From Amorphophallus konjac (lineage: Eukaryota; Streptophyta; Magnoliopsida; Alismatales; Araceae), in assembly GCA_022559845.1 (NCBI GenBank), contig CM040125.1:289154200-289218199 (forward strand): a DNA stretch of 64,000 nt. Direction: 5' to 3'. Shown here piece after piece: positions 1 to 11,077 of the stretch. Within the stretch, counting starts at the first letter, position 1, and every line of letters begins with the position of its first letter. A model generated the notes under the pieces. That model was not told the origin of the DNA, did no database searches, and saw only the letters and a program-made list of their open reading frames with translations. Made by a program: the position numbers and the translations under genes.

Positions 1-990
1 AGTGAGAATTGAAACACATGCTTGTACCAGATATGATCAATATGCATCAGATAGATTTTCAGAAAGCCAATAGCAGTGAGTTTACAAATATGCAGCAAGA
101 GGTATACACTTGAGCAATGCAATTCAGAAACTGATGACAGATTCTGGAATTCAGTCAAACCAGATTGACAATAGTGACAGGGAAGAATTCAAGTGAGGCA
201 CTCATTCAGCAAATTAGGAAGTACTAGACAGAGATTCCAGATTAGAGGGAAGTGAGTGTTCAGTTTATGAAAGACTGATGAATTTAAAATGCTCCCCCTG
301 TCTAGATGTAATGAGTCATTTCTTTTTGGATTTTCAAAAAAAAATGAAATGCTATGTAATTTACTGCATGTATGCAAATGCATTGATTTTCTTGCAAGCA
401 TTACATGGACACATGTGGCATGAATACATGCAAGGGCTAGACAAAACTCCCCCTGACTTTATGCATTGAATAACTAAGTTCTAAATGCAATTTATGCAAT
501 GAGCATGTTGCTAGGAGTTTAATGTGTTATGCTCATGAATGTCTTGAACTCTCCTATGTGCAATATGACCCATGGCTGAGGACTCAGTCCAAATGACCAC
601 CTCACACATCGTAAGAACTTCCAGATAGATTACATCTACCCTTTAGTAACTTACCATTTGATGTACCGTAGTGGTCATGCAAATCAGTGTAATACAACAT
701 GCAGGGAGTTTAACATATCATGCATCATGAGATAGATATGCAATGCATTCAGAGACAAACTACAATTATTTCCATGTGCATTTCAGACTTTCAATTAGAT
801 TCAGTTAGATGATGCACAAAAGAATTAACATGATATGCAATCATTTAAAACAAACAAATTTTGAAAACAGAATTTAAGCAGAGTTTCGAGAACTGACCTG
901 AAGAGTGCAATCATGGGGTTTTCATTCTTGAGTGCCTTGGTTTATTAACCCCCTTTATTCATTTCCAAGGCACACCTGCAATACCTCAAA
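1..990 (-). repeat. 3' internal region of an old SIRE-like Copia element
   Basis: This is the non-coding stretch between the gag pseudogene to its right and a 3' LTR that would lie left of the window. On the minus strand it carries CAGGGGGAG tracts (plus-strand positions about 292-300 and 446-454), the multiple polypurine-like motifs typical of SIRE/Maximus elements. No coding frame is credible; the short open frames do not match gag or pol. It also holds an old copy of the structured module at 566-674. Confidence 0.65.
566..674 (-). ncRNA. Structured module, old copy downstream of gag
   Basis: On the minus strand this aligns with the module at 15924-16032 (minus) and 24995-25103 (plus). The inner hairpin survives as GGTAGA/TCTATC with a 5-nt loop where the other copies have GGCAGA/TCTGCC with a GAAA loop: one pair changes from C-G to U-A and one becomes a G-U wobble, which pairs only on the element's sense strand. 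The closing helix is not clear in this copy. It lies about 310 nt beyond the gag end. Function unknown; RNA structure is inferred from pairing. Confidence 0.5.
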
Positions 991-3201
991 CTATTTTGTA
1001 CAAGCAGGTACCCAAGTGGTCTTGGGTCCTGAAGTACCAGTGGCACCTTTAGATGGTGCTCTCAACTTTTTCTTAGCTAGATAGTCATCAAACTCCATCA
1101 GATAACAATCATCCATAGAGTGTCCAAATTTTCAACAATATCTACATGAAACAGCATAATTTTTTATTTTATTATGCACATCAACATAAGCATGAGATTT
1201 ATGTCCATGAGTATGAACCTTTCTGTTGTTTACATGAACATTTTGTCTCTCATTGTGAGTTAGCCAACAGTTTGTAGATTTATGACCCGACTTTCCACAA
1301 TTAAAACATGCAAAAGTCTTCCTTTTAAAATTGAGTTCATTTTTGCCAAAAACATTTTGATCTTTAGGAAGATTAACAGTTTTAGAATTAAAGTTCTTCC
1401 CCTGAGCACGCCAGCAGTCCGTGACAATATGGCCATGCTTCCCACATTTAAAGCACTCATTGTGCTTGCCTCTAGGGACAATATCATTTCTATCAAAAGT
1501 ATTTTGATACACAGGGGTTTTAGCAGATTTGTGACGATTGTTACTCTCTTGTGCATGCCAGCATTGTGCAACAATGTGACCTAATTTGCCACAACAAAAG
1601 CATTGAAGTTTCCTTTTAGGAATTGCATGATTTTTAGCATGGAAATGTTTATCATGCATTCCCACAGCAGACATGTCATCTATTTTTATTAACTTACATT
1701 CATGCATGAGATGACCCATTTTATGACAGTACAAGCATTTAGATTTCCTGTTTTGAATAGAATAGGATTTCGTAGCATAAGAAGTCCTAGCATGAAATCT
1801 ATCATCATCATTCTTCATGACAAGACAATCATTGATTACATGGCCAAAATTTCCACAATAAAAGCATTCAATATTCTTTCTGTGAACAATTGGGAATTTT
1901 TTAGCCTTAGACTTGTTTGCATGAAATTTATTATTCTTCTTCAGTGTTTTCATTTTCACATTTTTGTTTTGTTTTTGAATCTTCTGATCATCAGACTATT
2001 TTGAAGAAGGTGCAAAAGTGCTAGCTAAATTTGAGCTACTCACAAATGTTGCGTATAGTTTGTTCCTTACAGCCTGCTTAATTTGAGAATTGCACCCTTT
2101 CTCTTCACTCAATTTGGTGACTTCAACATTCAAGGAAGATTTCATTTTCTCTTTACCTTTGACAAATTTTAACATGGAATGGTTCAATTCAGCTACCTCA
2201 GATTGCAGAGAAGAAATTTTGAATTCTGAATTAGTCAAGTCTTCCTCACATGAGATAATCTATCTATGCATGGCATCATTCAATTTTGTAACAATTTCTA
2301 GTTCCTGTTTCAATTTCAATTCATTCTCAAATTGAATTTTCTTATCAGTAGATTTTTCTTTCTCCACAGCCAGAAGTCTCTCTGATATAACAACATTTAA
2401 GACCATGAGTTTCTTGTTTTGTTCTTTTAGATGAGAGTTTTCTTTAATCAGCTTGTCTTCATATTCTCCGGCTTCAATTTTCTTTTCTAGCAATGATTTA
2501 TTTTCTTCTTTAAGAGATTTGATTAAATCCTTTTGAAAGTTATCATCAGAATCAAGATCATTAATCAAATCTCTCAGGATAGCACACTCATTGCAAGAAT
2601 CTTTTTCTTTAATGAGTTTATTTCTTAAACTCTCATTTTCGGATTTCAAATAGTTCATTTCAGCCCTTTCTCGATTCATGTGTGACTTTAGATTTTCATT
2701 TTCAACTTTCAGACTTCTGACCTCATGCAACATTTCTTTTCTTGATTTCTTCTTCTCAGATTTAACTTTATTGTATTTCTCAATCAAATGCTCATTCAAC
2801 ATAATCAATTCTTCAATACAGAAATTACCAGTGTCAGAATTTACCTGGGATGAAGTTTCCTCGATTTGATCTTGGTCTTCGTCTATAGCCATGAGGCACT
2901 TCACCTCCTCCTGACACTTGCTAGCTGCAACCATCTTGACAACTTCTGATGCACTGCAGCAATTAGTTACACAAGGAAACTTGTCAGTATTTATCGCCCT
3001 TTTTATTATCTCTAGGGCCTTCTGGTTCTCAGAGAATTTCAAATGATCTGAAGTTTTCCATAAGGATTTATCCTTTGGAACTTCATATGGACTGTGTGCA
3101 ATGATTATCCACAGATCTGGATTAACATGCATCACATATTCTCTGAATCGATCGAGCCAGCTGTAAAAACCTAATCCCTCGAATCTCGGAGGATCAGTCA
3201 T
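991..3201 (-). pseudogene. Degenerate Copia gag (SIRE-like) with multiple zinc knuckles
   Basis: Gag binds and packages the element RNA in a cytoplasmic particle. One minus-strand frame runs from the ATG at 3201 (MTDPPRFEG, matching MDRPPIYDG of the array gags) to TAG at 991-993. It has an N-terminal Copia gag region (YSWLDRF, about residues 10-110), a long Lys/Glu/Leu coiled coil, and CCHC knuckles such as CFYCGNFGHVINDC, CLYCHKMGHLMHEC, CFCCGKLGHIVAQC, CFKCGKHGHIVTDC and CFNCGKSGHKSTNC. In-frame stops lie at 2260-2262, 1996-1998 and 1132-1134; the last interrupts a sixth knuckle after CRYC. No protease, integrase or RT follows, so the parent was gag-only or deleted. An upstream in-frame ATG at 3210 is less likely as the start. 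Confidence 0.8.
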
Positions 3202-3315
3202 GAGTATCAAACTCAGATTAAATCAAAAATTGCAATACAAAATAGATCAAACCTGATCGCACCAAAACTAAGTCAAGGAATGGATCTACAGGTCGTTGGA
3301 CCTCTTGTTACAGAC

Positions 3316-3331
3316 ACCCGCTCTGATACCA
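3316..3331 (-). promoter_or_regulatory. Primer-binding site (initiator-Met tRNA)
   Basis: The minus strand reads TGGTATCAGAGCGGGT, complementary to the 3' end of plant initiator-Met tRNA and identical to the sites of the array units at 11060, 21900, 33069 and 41119. It marks the 5' LTR/internal boundary; gag begins about 115 bp further on. Confidence 0.85.
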
Positions 3332-3609
3332 ATTCAGCCCTAGTGCCTTGAACACATGGCAGCATTTCAGGCTGCTGCACTACACGTGTCACGATCCTGG
3401 CACTTCCTCCATTCTTGGATCACGTGCCCTTCTTAAGCTCCTCGAGCAGCAGTCCTATCAGATCAGGCTTGTTATTAGTGTTAGTTAATCTGAAAGGAAA
3501 GAAAGGATGCATCGAGTAAGTTTGATATTTGAACTGAGCCTGTACAGACTTGATGCACAAAATGCAGTGTGCATATAAGAAAGTATGTACAACGAGAATG
3601 AATGCATCT

Positions 3610-3987
3610 GCCATATGCATACACTGCATCGGTGCATTCATAAGTTGCTTCAATACAAAGTCGATGCGTGTTCATTATGCATACAAAGTCAGCGCATAGT
3701 CCATTGCAAAGTATGTACAGACTTGGAGTGCATGGTACAAAAGATGTACAGACATGCCGTCGAAGAATGTACAGACTTGTGTGTGCAATGTACAAGCGGT
3801 GCACAGATATGCCATCGAAGAATGTACAGACTTGTGTGTGCAATGTACAAGCGGTGCACAGATATGCCATCGAAGAATGTACATACATTGCAATGAACTA
3901 TGCGCTGACTTTGTATGCATAATGAACACGCATCGACTTTGTATTGAAGCAACTGATGAATGCACCGATGCAGTGTATGCATATGGC
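3610..3987. repeat. Long inverted repeat, arms about 110 bp
   Basis: The left arm (3610-3718) and right arm (3878-3987) are near-perfect reverse complements with only a handful of mismatches, separated by about 160 bp. If transcribed, it would fold into a long hairpin. The spacer contains the 55-bp tandem repeat. Confidence 0.9.
3761..3880. repeat. 55-bp tandem repeat, about 2.2 copies
   Basis: Two identical 55-bp units start at 3761 and 3816, with a third partial unit from 3871. Each contains one AATGTACAGACTTGTG and one GGTGCACAGATATG element. They form the spacer of the long inverted repeat. Confidence 0.9.
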
Positions 3988-4080
3988 TGATATTGCACCG
4001 ATGTAATGTGCAGGAGAGCTAACAATGCACTCTATATACCAGAACCCATATGACTCTTTATGCATGACAATCAATCATTC

Positions 4081-5794
4081 ATACTCATAGTGCTTGCCCC
4101 GTTAGTTGTCCCACGTCATTGACTTTCGTGGCGAACTAAATTGTGGTTAAAGGGGTAACGACCTATAATGCTATCTTCGGCCGAGGCATCATCGGCCGAA
4201 TAAAGGCCGTACCCTCCACCTACCATCAAAAAATGACGTTCTCCACTAAATTTGGCACAGGAGAGGTCCGAGGTAATTAGGCAACAACTAGAAGGTGCTA
4301 TGTAATATCGGTTGAAACTATGTGCCCCGAGGACGTGAATAGGGGCCCAGGTATCATTGAGGATAAAGTGGCGGCTGGAAAACCCGGTGGGGAGATGCTG
4401 CCAATCTTCCTCAAAGATGACCCGACCCTCGAAGTCAGAATTGGGGCGGATTTGTTACCCGAAGTTCATACTCTATATAAGTAATTTCTTTTAGACTATA
4501 TTCATGTCTTTCCATGGTCTGACGACGATCTCCCCGAAATTCACGAGGAGACTATGATGCACAGCCTTAACCTCGATCTGATAGCCGATTCAATAGTGAA
4601 AAAGGAGGCATGCCCCGGCAAAATAGGAGATCATAAAAGAATAAATCAACAAGGGTAAGAAAATCGGGCTATTTCGCCCGATCCTTTACCCGACTTGGTT
4701 GGCTAATGTCATCCTGGTACCTAAAGTCCCGGGCAAATGGCGAATGTGCGTCGACTTCCCCGACCTCAACAAGGCTACTCTAAAGGACTATTACCCTCTA
4801 CCCAACATCGATCAGCTAGTCGACTCACCTTCGGTCAACGAGCTTCTCAGCTTCCTCAACGCCTACTCCGGGTATCATCAGACCTAGATGCATCTTGAGG
4901 ACATTGAGAAAATGGCGTTTACCTTTGACCTTGGCCTGTATTGCTATACCCGGATGCCTTTCAGGTTGAAGAATGCCAGAGCAACTTATCAGAGTTTAGT
5001 CAACCATATTTTTAAAGAACAGATCAGTCAGAACGTCGAGGCCTATATTGACAACATGGTTGTCAAGTCACCAAAGGCCGAAGATCACTTCTCCGACCTA
5101 GTTGAGACTTTGCACACTATCAAAAGGTACAATATGAAACTCAACCCTTGAAAGTGTGCCTTCGGAGTCAAGTACGGAAAGTTCTTGGGGTTTTTAGTGA
5201 CCCTATGGGGGATTGAGGCGAATCCCGAGAAGATCCAGACTATCCTGGATATGCGACGACCAACATCCATCATGGACGTCCAACGCCTGATAGGGAGGAT
5301 CGTCGCACTGAACCGCTTCATGTCTTGAGCTGCGGAGCGATACCTGCCCTTCTTCAAATTATTGAGAGGGCCGAAGATGGCTGCCCCAACTTTCGGTTAG
5401 GATGTTGAATGTGAAAAAGCTTTTATCGAGTTAAAGCAATTTTTGATGGCTCCTCCAGTACTCTCAAAGCCTGTCACGGGAGAAACCCTTTATCTTTATC
5501 TCTCGGTGACATCTTCTACCGTTAGCTCGGTATTAGTTCGAGACGACAAGGGAACTCAAAGGCCGGTGTACTACATCAGCAATGTGCTCCGTGACACCGA
5601 GAAGAGGTACCCCACAACTGAGAAGCTTGTGCTAGTGTTGGTAATCTCAGCCAAGCGCCTCCGACACTATTTTCAAGGACACAACATTGTGGTGCTGACC
5701 TGTGAACCCTTAAAGAAGATTCTTGCTCACCCCAAAGCTTCGGGGCACCTCATCAAATGGGCGGTCATGCTCGGGGCCTACGATATCTCCTTCT
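4081..5794 (+). pseudogene. Gypsy (Tat lineage) pol: linker, reverse transcriptase and first RNase H
   Basis: Reverse transcriptase copies element RNA to DNA and RNase H removes the template. From about 4690 one frame shows LANVILVPKVPGKWRMCVDF, DLNKATLKDYYPLP, a fragment of the MPFGLKNA box (MPFRLKNARATYQ) and the catalytic region as AYIDNMVVKS, where the expected YVDDM has lost an aspartate. The first RNase H follows (about 5400-5794: RDDKGTQRPVYYIS, YPTTEKLVLVLV). In-frame stops are at 4885-4887, 5149-5151, about 5326-5328 and about 5397-5399. The part before 4690 (DDLPEIHEET near 4525) resembles the Tat protease-RT linker; 4081-4270 is assigned only by position. The reading resumes at 7108 and again at 47533. 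Confidence 0.8.
4176..4200 (+). other. 9-bp hairpin TTCGGCCGA/TCGGCCGAA
   Basis: A perfect 9-bp stem (4176-4184 with 4192-4200) encloses a 7-nt loop in the left part of the Tat remnant. It may be chance, but it matches the hairpin habit of other Gypsy sequence in the window. Confidence 0.6.
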
Positions 5795-7107
5795 TGTAGA
5801 TGCCTAATTTTTGACATCCCGCGGACCTTGTCTAGCCATCATAGAAGTGTCACCACTTCCTCTTGGTTGATTGAGAGTGTGGGGTCTCATCCTTGTTTAG
5901 GTAGACTTCATGTACCCTGTCCCTTCGGGCGAATTTTTTGAGGTCCTATCTACATTCTCTTCACTGATATCTAGAAGGCCACATAGTTGGCCGCCTACAC
6001 CTCAACAAGGCCAGGGTGCTGGCCGCCCTCACCCACCTGGAAGGACACCTTGCTAGCCGCCCAAGCCCTTAGAATGCTAGACTCCTGGCCACCCAGCCAT
6101 TCCAAGGTGGCCACACAGTTGGCCGCCCAGTCCCTCAAGAAGGCCATTGACTTGGCCGTCTAGCTTCTTTGAACGGCCATTGACTTGGCCACCTCCTATC
6201 AACCGTCCGTCAAGACCATGTTCTGCCCATGTCGGGCACGTCCTTCGAAGGTGCTCCCACTCAGGGGGGGTTCGAGACTCACGTAGCCTCACACGCACTC
6301 TATTTTCGAATGGTTTTCATGGAGGTAAATCCCCCACATAGAAAACTCTATTCAAAACCATCTCACGAAGGTTGGACATTTTCTGGAGAGAGGAGAGGCT
6401 GCTAGTTCGGATCCCAGAGGGTTGTGAGTACAAGAGCACCTTCCCTGAGCTTCCCTTGGAAGCATAATTCAAAGTCGAAGAGCTCCGCGGGAGAGAGCTT
6501 TATCCACGTTGAAGGCGGCCATCAACATGGCCGCCCACCCTTTTGAACGGCCACATAGTTGGGCGCCTTCTGTTGGTCTACGGCTAAACCTTATCTTTCT
6601 CCCTTCGTTCCCATACCTTGCTATGTTTTAGTTCATTCTATTGCATTCATGCATGCTAGATTTTCCTAGATCCTTTCTTTACAGAGATTTTCTAATTCAA
6701 AACATAGCGAAGGCGGATGGTCGAAAGTCTCGGTCATCCCCCTTCCCGCCCCCTTCCCTGTACGATCACCCCCAATTGCATGTTTCTTTCTTTGGTATGA
6801 GCATAGACTTCACTATCGTAATATAATGGGTTTATTCTCTTTATTTGCTGGTTAATTTGCAGGAACCTCATCATCGACTCGCAGAGCTCAGCGTTCTTGG
6901 CCGGCCGAGAACAAGGACAAGAAGAACCCATATTCTCCCGTCCCTAAGGCATTCACGATCATCCTATCCCTGTGAGGCTCAGGTATAAGTCTCTGGCGAT
7001 CACACCATTTCTTTCTTTCTAACCAGTGCACTTTAGGTAGCAGCAGCATAGTTCGGAGGGACGCACACGACCCACGCCATCGCATGGCCCCACTTTTGGC
7101 GCCTACA
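5795..7107 (+). mobile_element. Solo LTR of a Tat-like Gypsy element
   Basis: It runs from TGTAGATGCC to GGCGCCTACA (TG...CA) and is flanked by CTTCT (5790-5794) and CTTCC (7108-7112), a 5-bp duplication with one change; removing it rejoins the Tat pol between its two RNase H domains. It shares TCTCTGGCGATCACAC (about 6993) and the GGCCGGCC palindrome (6899-6906) with the LTRs of the 53137-63149 element, so it belongs to a related family. It contains a run of GGCC...GGCC hairpins (about 5977-6200 and 6526-6560). No coding sequence is seen. Confidence 0.8.
5977..6200 (+). repeat. GGCC...GGCC hairpin array
   Basis: Repeated short inverted units such as GGCC (5977-5980) with GGCC (5989-5992), and GGCCATTGACTTGGCC near 6142-6157, recur every 25-45 bp; similar units return at about 6526-6560. 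They occupy the same kind of place as the ACGCCC/GGGCGT arrays of other LTRs here. Confidence 0.7.
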
Positions 7108-7956
7108 CTTCCGCCCCTATACCGCCATAAAAGGACAAGTGCTCGCAGACTTCATCGCAGAGAATACCGCTAAACCTGATAAAACTCCCCCGCCTACAGT
7201 TGGCCCGGTCTGGGTGGTTTTCATCCTCGGGTCGTCAAGCTTGGCTGGTAGTGGTGCAGGAGTTCTCCTTAGCTCCCTGGAGGGAGTGGAATTGCAGTAT
7301 GCCCTAAAGTTCAAATTCGTGGCATCTCACAATGCCTCTAAATACGAGACTCTAATCTCTGGGGTCCGGATGGTGAGGAGCCTAGGAGCGGAGCGAGTCA
7401 AGATTTACACCGATTCACAACTAGTCACCAGCCCAGTCAATGGAGATTACGAAGCTCAGGAACCACTGATGATTAAGTACCTTCAGCTGGTGAAGGAGGT
7501 AGCTCGGCTATTTGAGAGCTTTGAAGTGATCTGAATAGCTCGAAAAGAAAACTCCCGGGTGGATGTGCTCTCTCGCCTCGCCTCCTCCATCAGCCCGGAT
7601 GGGACCCGGTTGGTCCTCCTCGAGGAGTTGGAGCATCCCAGCGTGGACCTCAATCTCGTAGCCACTGTTCAGGTGTCGCCCGACGATTGGAGGATACCCT
7701 ACATCGCATGGTTAAGTGACGGTCAGGAGCCTTCCGACTCGCAAGAATCCAGGCGTCTCAAGTATCAAGCCTGGAGGTTTGTTATACTTGACGGACCGCT
7801 ATATTGACGGTCTTTCACCGAACCCCTCCTCAAATGCCTTGAACCTCGTGAGGCTCGGCAAGCGGTCGAGGAGATTCACGAGGGGATCTACGGCGCACAC
7901 CAAGGAGGGAGGGAGGTCACGAGAATCTTGCTATGGTAAGGGCACCGGTGGCCCAC
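7108..7956 (+). pseudogene. Gypsy (Tat) pol: second RNase H and linker to integrase
   Basis: After the solo LTR the pol frame resumes with FRPYTAIKGQVLADFIAE, the linker typical of Tat elements, followed by a second, archaeal-type RNase H (about 7200-7531: WVVFILGSSS, YTDSQLVTSPVNGDYEAQ). Such a duplicated RNase H is an established mark of the Tat lineage. A stop lies at 7532-7534; the linker continues in frame (VDVLSRLASS, RRLKYQAWRFVILDGPLY) to a stop at 7805-7807 and further decay. The sequence breaks at CCCAC (7952-7956) and continues at 47533 into the integrase. Not functional. Confidence 0.8.
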
Positions 7957-10106
7957 TATCACGCCCCGAGATATGTAGTGGAATTAAGTCAAGAAACGTG
8001 AACAACCGGCAAATAAAGTCTCAAGCTAGAATGACAATCAGAGCGCTAAACACATTCACATAGAAGAATGAATGCACAATATCATATACTCAAAACATCA
8101 ACTTTATTAAATAATAACGATCAAAGTTTACATCCGACATCTTTGACACAACTAGACTCAAGAAAAAAGGAAAATTACATGACATGATCAACTCCACCGC
8201 CTATTACAGCGAAGGACACCAATTACAATAATTGACTCTATCCAGGCTTCACTCGTACTTCATTCGCTCTCGGACTTGCCACTTGAGTACTCCGACACCA
8301 AGTCATTAGAACTTCCTGAAAAAGATTGGAAAAGTAGGGAATGCGTGCACTTGCCCAATAGGTATCTTTGTATCAACATGAAGGCATTGTTAAAGTAATT
8401 AACATTTTAGCTCTATAGGAAAAGGCAAAAATGAAAATACGATAAAACATGCGAATAAAAATCAAAGAAATAACGAGTAGCAAGATATGGATTATAGAGA
8501 TATGAGGTATGCGAACATGATCAAGCAAGAATATAGTTTGGCCTTTAATCAAGCATATAATGTCACGAGAACGTACTTTCATAACCTTGAAAAGGTTATG
8601 CACTAGAAAGTCATGTAACAAGAATGTACTAGCAAACATGTAAATTTCATAAGATAGCCTCGTGGATTTCACCCGTTTATAAAAAAAAGTACTCCCAGCG
8701 TAATGCGACGCCAGTATTCATCATGTCCCATGGTTTATAGTATGTTTCCGGCCATCTGCCTAGGGGGCTAGCGTGGAGCCCTTAGACACCGTCCGTGCCC
8801 GCCCTTGCATCTTTAAGTTATAAATCAAGCTACTTTCACGAGAAATAATAAAGTAGGCCAATAATATCAAGTTCAAATAATAGCTTTATGGCAATAAAAC
8901 CAAGGTAAGAACGTATCAAAATGAACATGAGAGGTCAAAAATGATTTAATAGGACATTATGCCATAGAGGAATTCCGACAGCACAACAGTACATTAATCA
9001 ATTTCCATATTTCATTAGTGCCTTGATTAAGGTTTTAGATGTCAGACAGTCATAAGGCCATATGAAATAAGATATGATCAACCGTAGGGTCAAACCCCGA
9101 GTTGGACAGAAAACTTATAGAACGTGATTCAATGAGGGCTGCTATTACGAGGTAGCGGTCGCATGGGGTCCGCTATCTGGCAGTGCACAGAAGTGAGTCG
9201 TCGCAAGAAGGAAACTAGGTCAATGCAATGAAGATGCTAGAAGAACGCGGTTTAGAGACAACCATTATCATGAGGTAGCGGTCAAGTCCAAGCCACAATT
9301 AAGAGTGGAGTCGACATAGGAAAGGAAAGGGGTAGACTCAGCGAGAAGTCTACTGACTGAAGAAGGCCGCGGTCATGGGCCAGCTGCTATCTGTAGGTAG
9401 CGATCGCTTCATGGCTGCGATCTAGACAATATGTAGAGAAACAGAGAAAACTCAAGTGCTCTCTAGACTTTTGAGTTTTTAGGGTACAACTAGCTCGGCG
9501 TCCTAGTGGGAATCTCAAGCTCGCGGAGTCTTACGGAGGTCTTAAAACAAGATCACCTAGTTCGGTAGAAGGAATATCCGACGGAGAGGCTCTCAAGTCC
9601 AAGAGGGTTTCCTAACACGTGCATGTGAAATAATAGCGTCGTACCGGGGTACGGGCTATGTGTGCAATAACCAAAATAGAAATAAGATGAGAAGGGAGGT
9701 GCCAAAGGATAAACCGAAGTGTAAGAAGTCTCATCATGAGCAATAAAACCCTTAAATACAATACTACATGGTTTCGGAATACAATTATCATTAAGTAAAA
9801 ATAAGCCTTTAAAAATATGCTAACCCCAAGCAAATAGCCATGACCTGATCAGAAGGTGTAATTAACGAGATAAGGCATGAATAATACTATACTTTAAATA
9901 GGAAATAAACATTGTTTGATCTGATTACAGGAACCAGATCGCGGTTGATCGAGGACCGCTACTTGAAGGTAGCGGTCTCTGCAGGACCGCCTTCTGTCTG
10001 CAACAGATAGAGATGAAAATCCGGCGTGCAGAGCCTATTCTATGGCAAATAGCGATGCAAAGCTAATAGAAAACTGTAGCTAAAGCATGATAGCATGACT
10101 CTAAAG
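7957..10106 (-). mobile_element. Tekay-like Gypsy solo LTR A, part 1
   Basis: In plus orientation it begins TATCACGCCCCGAG, the reverse of a ...CTCGGGGCGTGACA LTR end, with TG changed to TA. It is flanked by CCCAC at 7952-7956 and 47533-47537. Part 1 ends at TAAAG (10102-10106), where the 36.4-kb array is inserted; part 2 resumes at 46536. Without the array the LTR is about 3142 bp. It carries GCGGTC/GACCGC hairpins, for example the perfect 9-bp stem GACCGCTAC (9954-9962) with GTAGCGGTC (9969-9977) and TAGCGG/CCGCTA near 9155-9176. No internal Gypsy sequence is attached, so it is a solo LTR. Nothing coding is seen in it. Confidence 0.8.
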
Positions 10107-10130
10107 TGTTGTGCCCCTTAGGCACAAGCA
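10107..10130 (+). repeat. 24-bp 5' tip of a plus-strand SIRE-like LTR
   Basis: This equals the first 24 bases of LTR1 and LTR2 and consists almost wholly of the terminal hairpin TTGTGCC-CCTTA-GGCACAA. The next bases jump to minus-strand gag within 10131-10136. Confidence 0.85.
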
Positions 10131-10135
10131 TTTAG

Positions 10136-10876
10136 AATAAGAGTTTTATTCTTCTTTTGAAGATCCTCATTCTCCAATTTCATTTTGTCCAATTCAGAAT
10201 TAACTTCAGTTAGTTCTTGCATGCCTTTTAGATGCTCATTTTTCTTATCATTCAGTTGATTCTGAAGTTCAGACATTTTATCTAAGCATGTTTATTTTTC
10301 AATTTTTAGAGAATCATTTTGTTTCTTAAGATTCTGAACATCTAGCATACATGCATCAAAAGACTTTTTCATATTTGGACAGTTTTCACAGGAATCTTTC
10401 AGATTTATTCTATCACATTTCTTTTTCAACTTTTTGTTCTCAGATTTCAATTTCTTGGATACTTCTAACAAATTTTCATACATCTCTATTAATTCATCGA
10501 AAGACTATCCTTCTGATTCAGAACTTACCTGAGATGAGATCTCATCTTCATCATCCCGGTTGGCCATCAAGCAGCTATCACCTTGCTGATTATGCGCAGA
10601 GACGACTCTGTCATATATCTCATTTCCAGATGTGCACCTGAGAACAAAAGAATATACATCAGTATTAACAGCAGCTCTCAAGATATTAAGAATTATGACA
10701 TTATCACGGTTCTTAAATGTGTCCTCACTAGACCACTTGGTCTGGTCTTTGGGTAGTCGATGTGGGCCTTTGGATAGTAAACTCCATAGTTTGGGATTAA
10801 TGGAATCTACATACACAACTAGGCCTCCTAGCCAATTTTCAAAGTTAGAACCATCATAAATTGGAGGACGATCCAT
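10136..10876 (-). pseudogene. SIRE-like gag, N-terminal fragment
   Basis: The minus-strand frame begins with ATG at 10876 (MDRPPIYDGSNFENWLGGL) and covers the Copia gag N-terminal region and the start of the coiled coil, to about residue 245. Stops lie at 10505-10507 (within GYSFDE) and 10292-10294. It is cut at 10131-10136 where it meets the LTR tip. The TTG 15 bases upstream is not a likely start. Its primer site and LTR lie to its right, as expected for this strand. Confidence 0.85.
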
Positions 10877-11059
10877 TTGGACAGATGGCAAACAGAATCA
10901 ACTTACTAAAACAACCGACAGGAAATGCAGCAAAACCAAATGGGTAAGGTAAATCACTAAACCGGTGAAACAAGACAACGAGCACAATGCATCCACTCTG
11001 AAAACGCACTAAATAGTTAGCAGGATCCTCTACAGATTGTTAGATCTGTTAGATCAGAG

Positions 11060-11075
11060 ACCCGCTCTGATACCA
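11060..11075 (-). promoter_or_regulatory. Primer-binding site (initiator-Met tRNA)
   Basis: TGGTATCAGAGCGGGT on the minus strand lies 2 bp inside the LTR edge at 11078. The leader from here to the gag ATG is about 180 bp, as in the plus-strand units. Confidence 0.9.
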
Positions 11076-11077
11076 AT

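Larger units (their letters stand above)
3334..4080 (-). repeat. Decayed SIRE-like LTR, truncated
   Basis: This abuts the primer site and carries the GTACAGACTT motif array seen in the array LTRs (compare 13340-13740 and 18876-19235). It is cut off near 4080, where Tat-like sequence begins; that edge is approximate. The expected terminal CA is not seen at the primer-site side. The short open frames on both strands here come from the inverted repeat and are not genes. Confidence 0.6.

Noticed and set aside
3420..4025. Several Cys/His-rich open frames on both strands
   Set aside because: They arise from the inverted repeat and the 55-bp tandem repeat, which read similarly in both directions.
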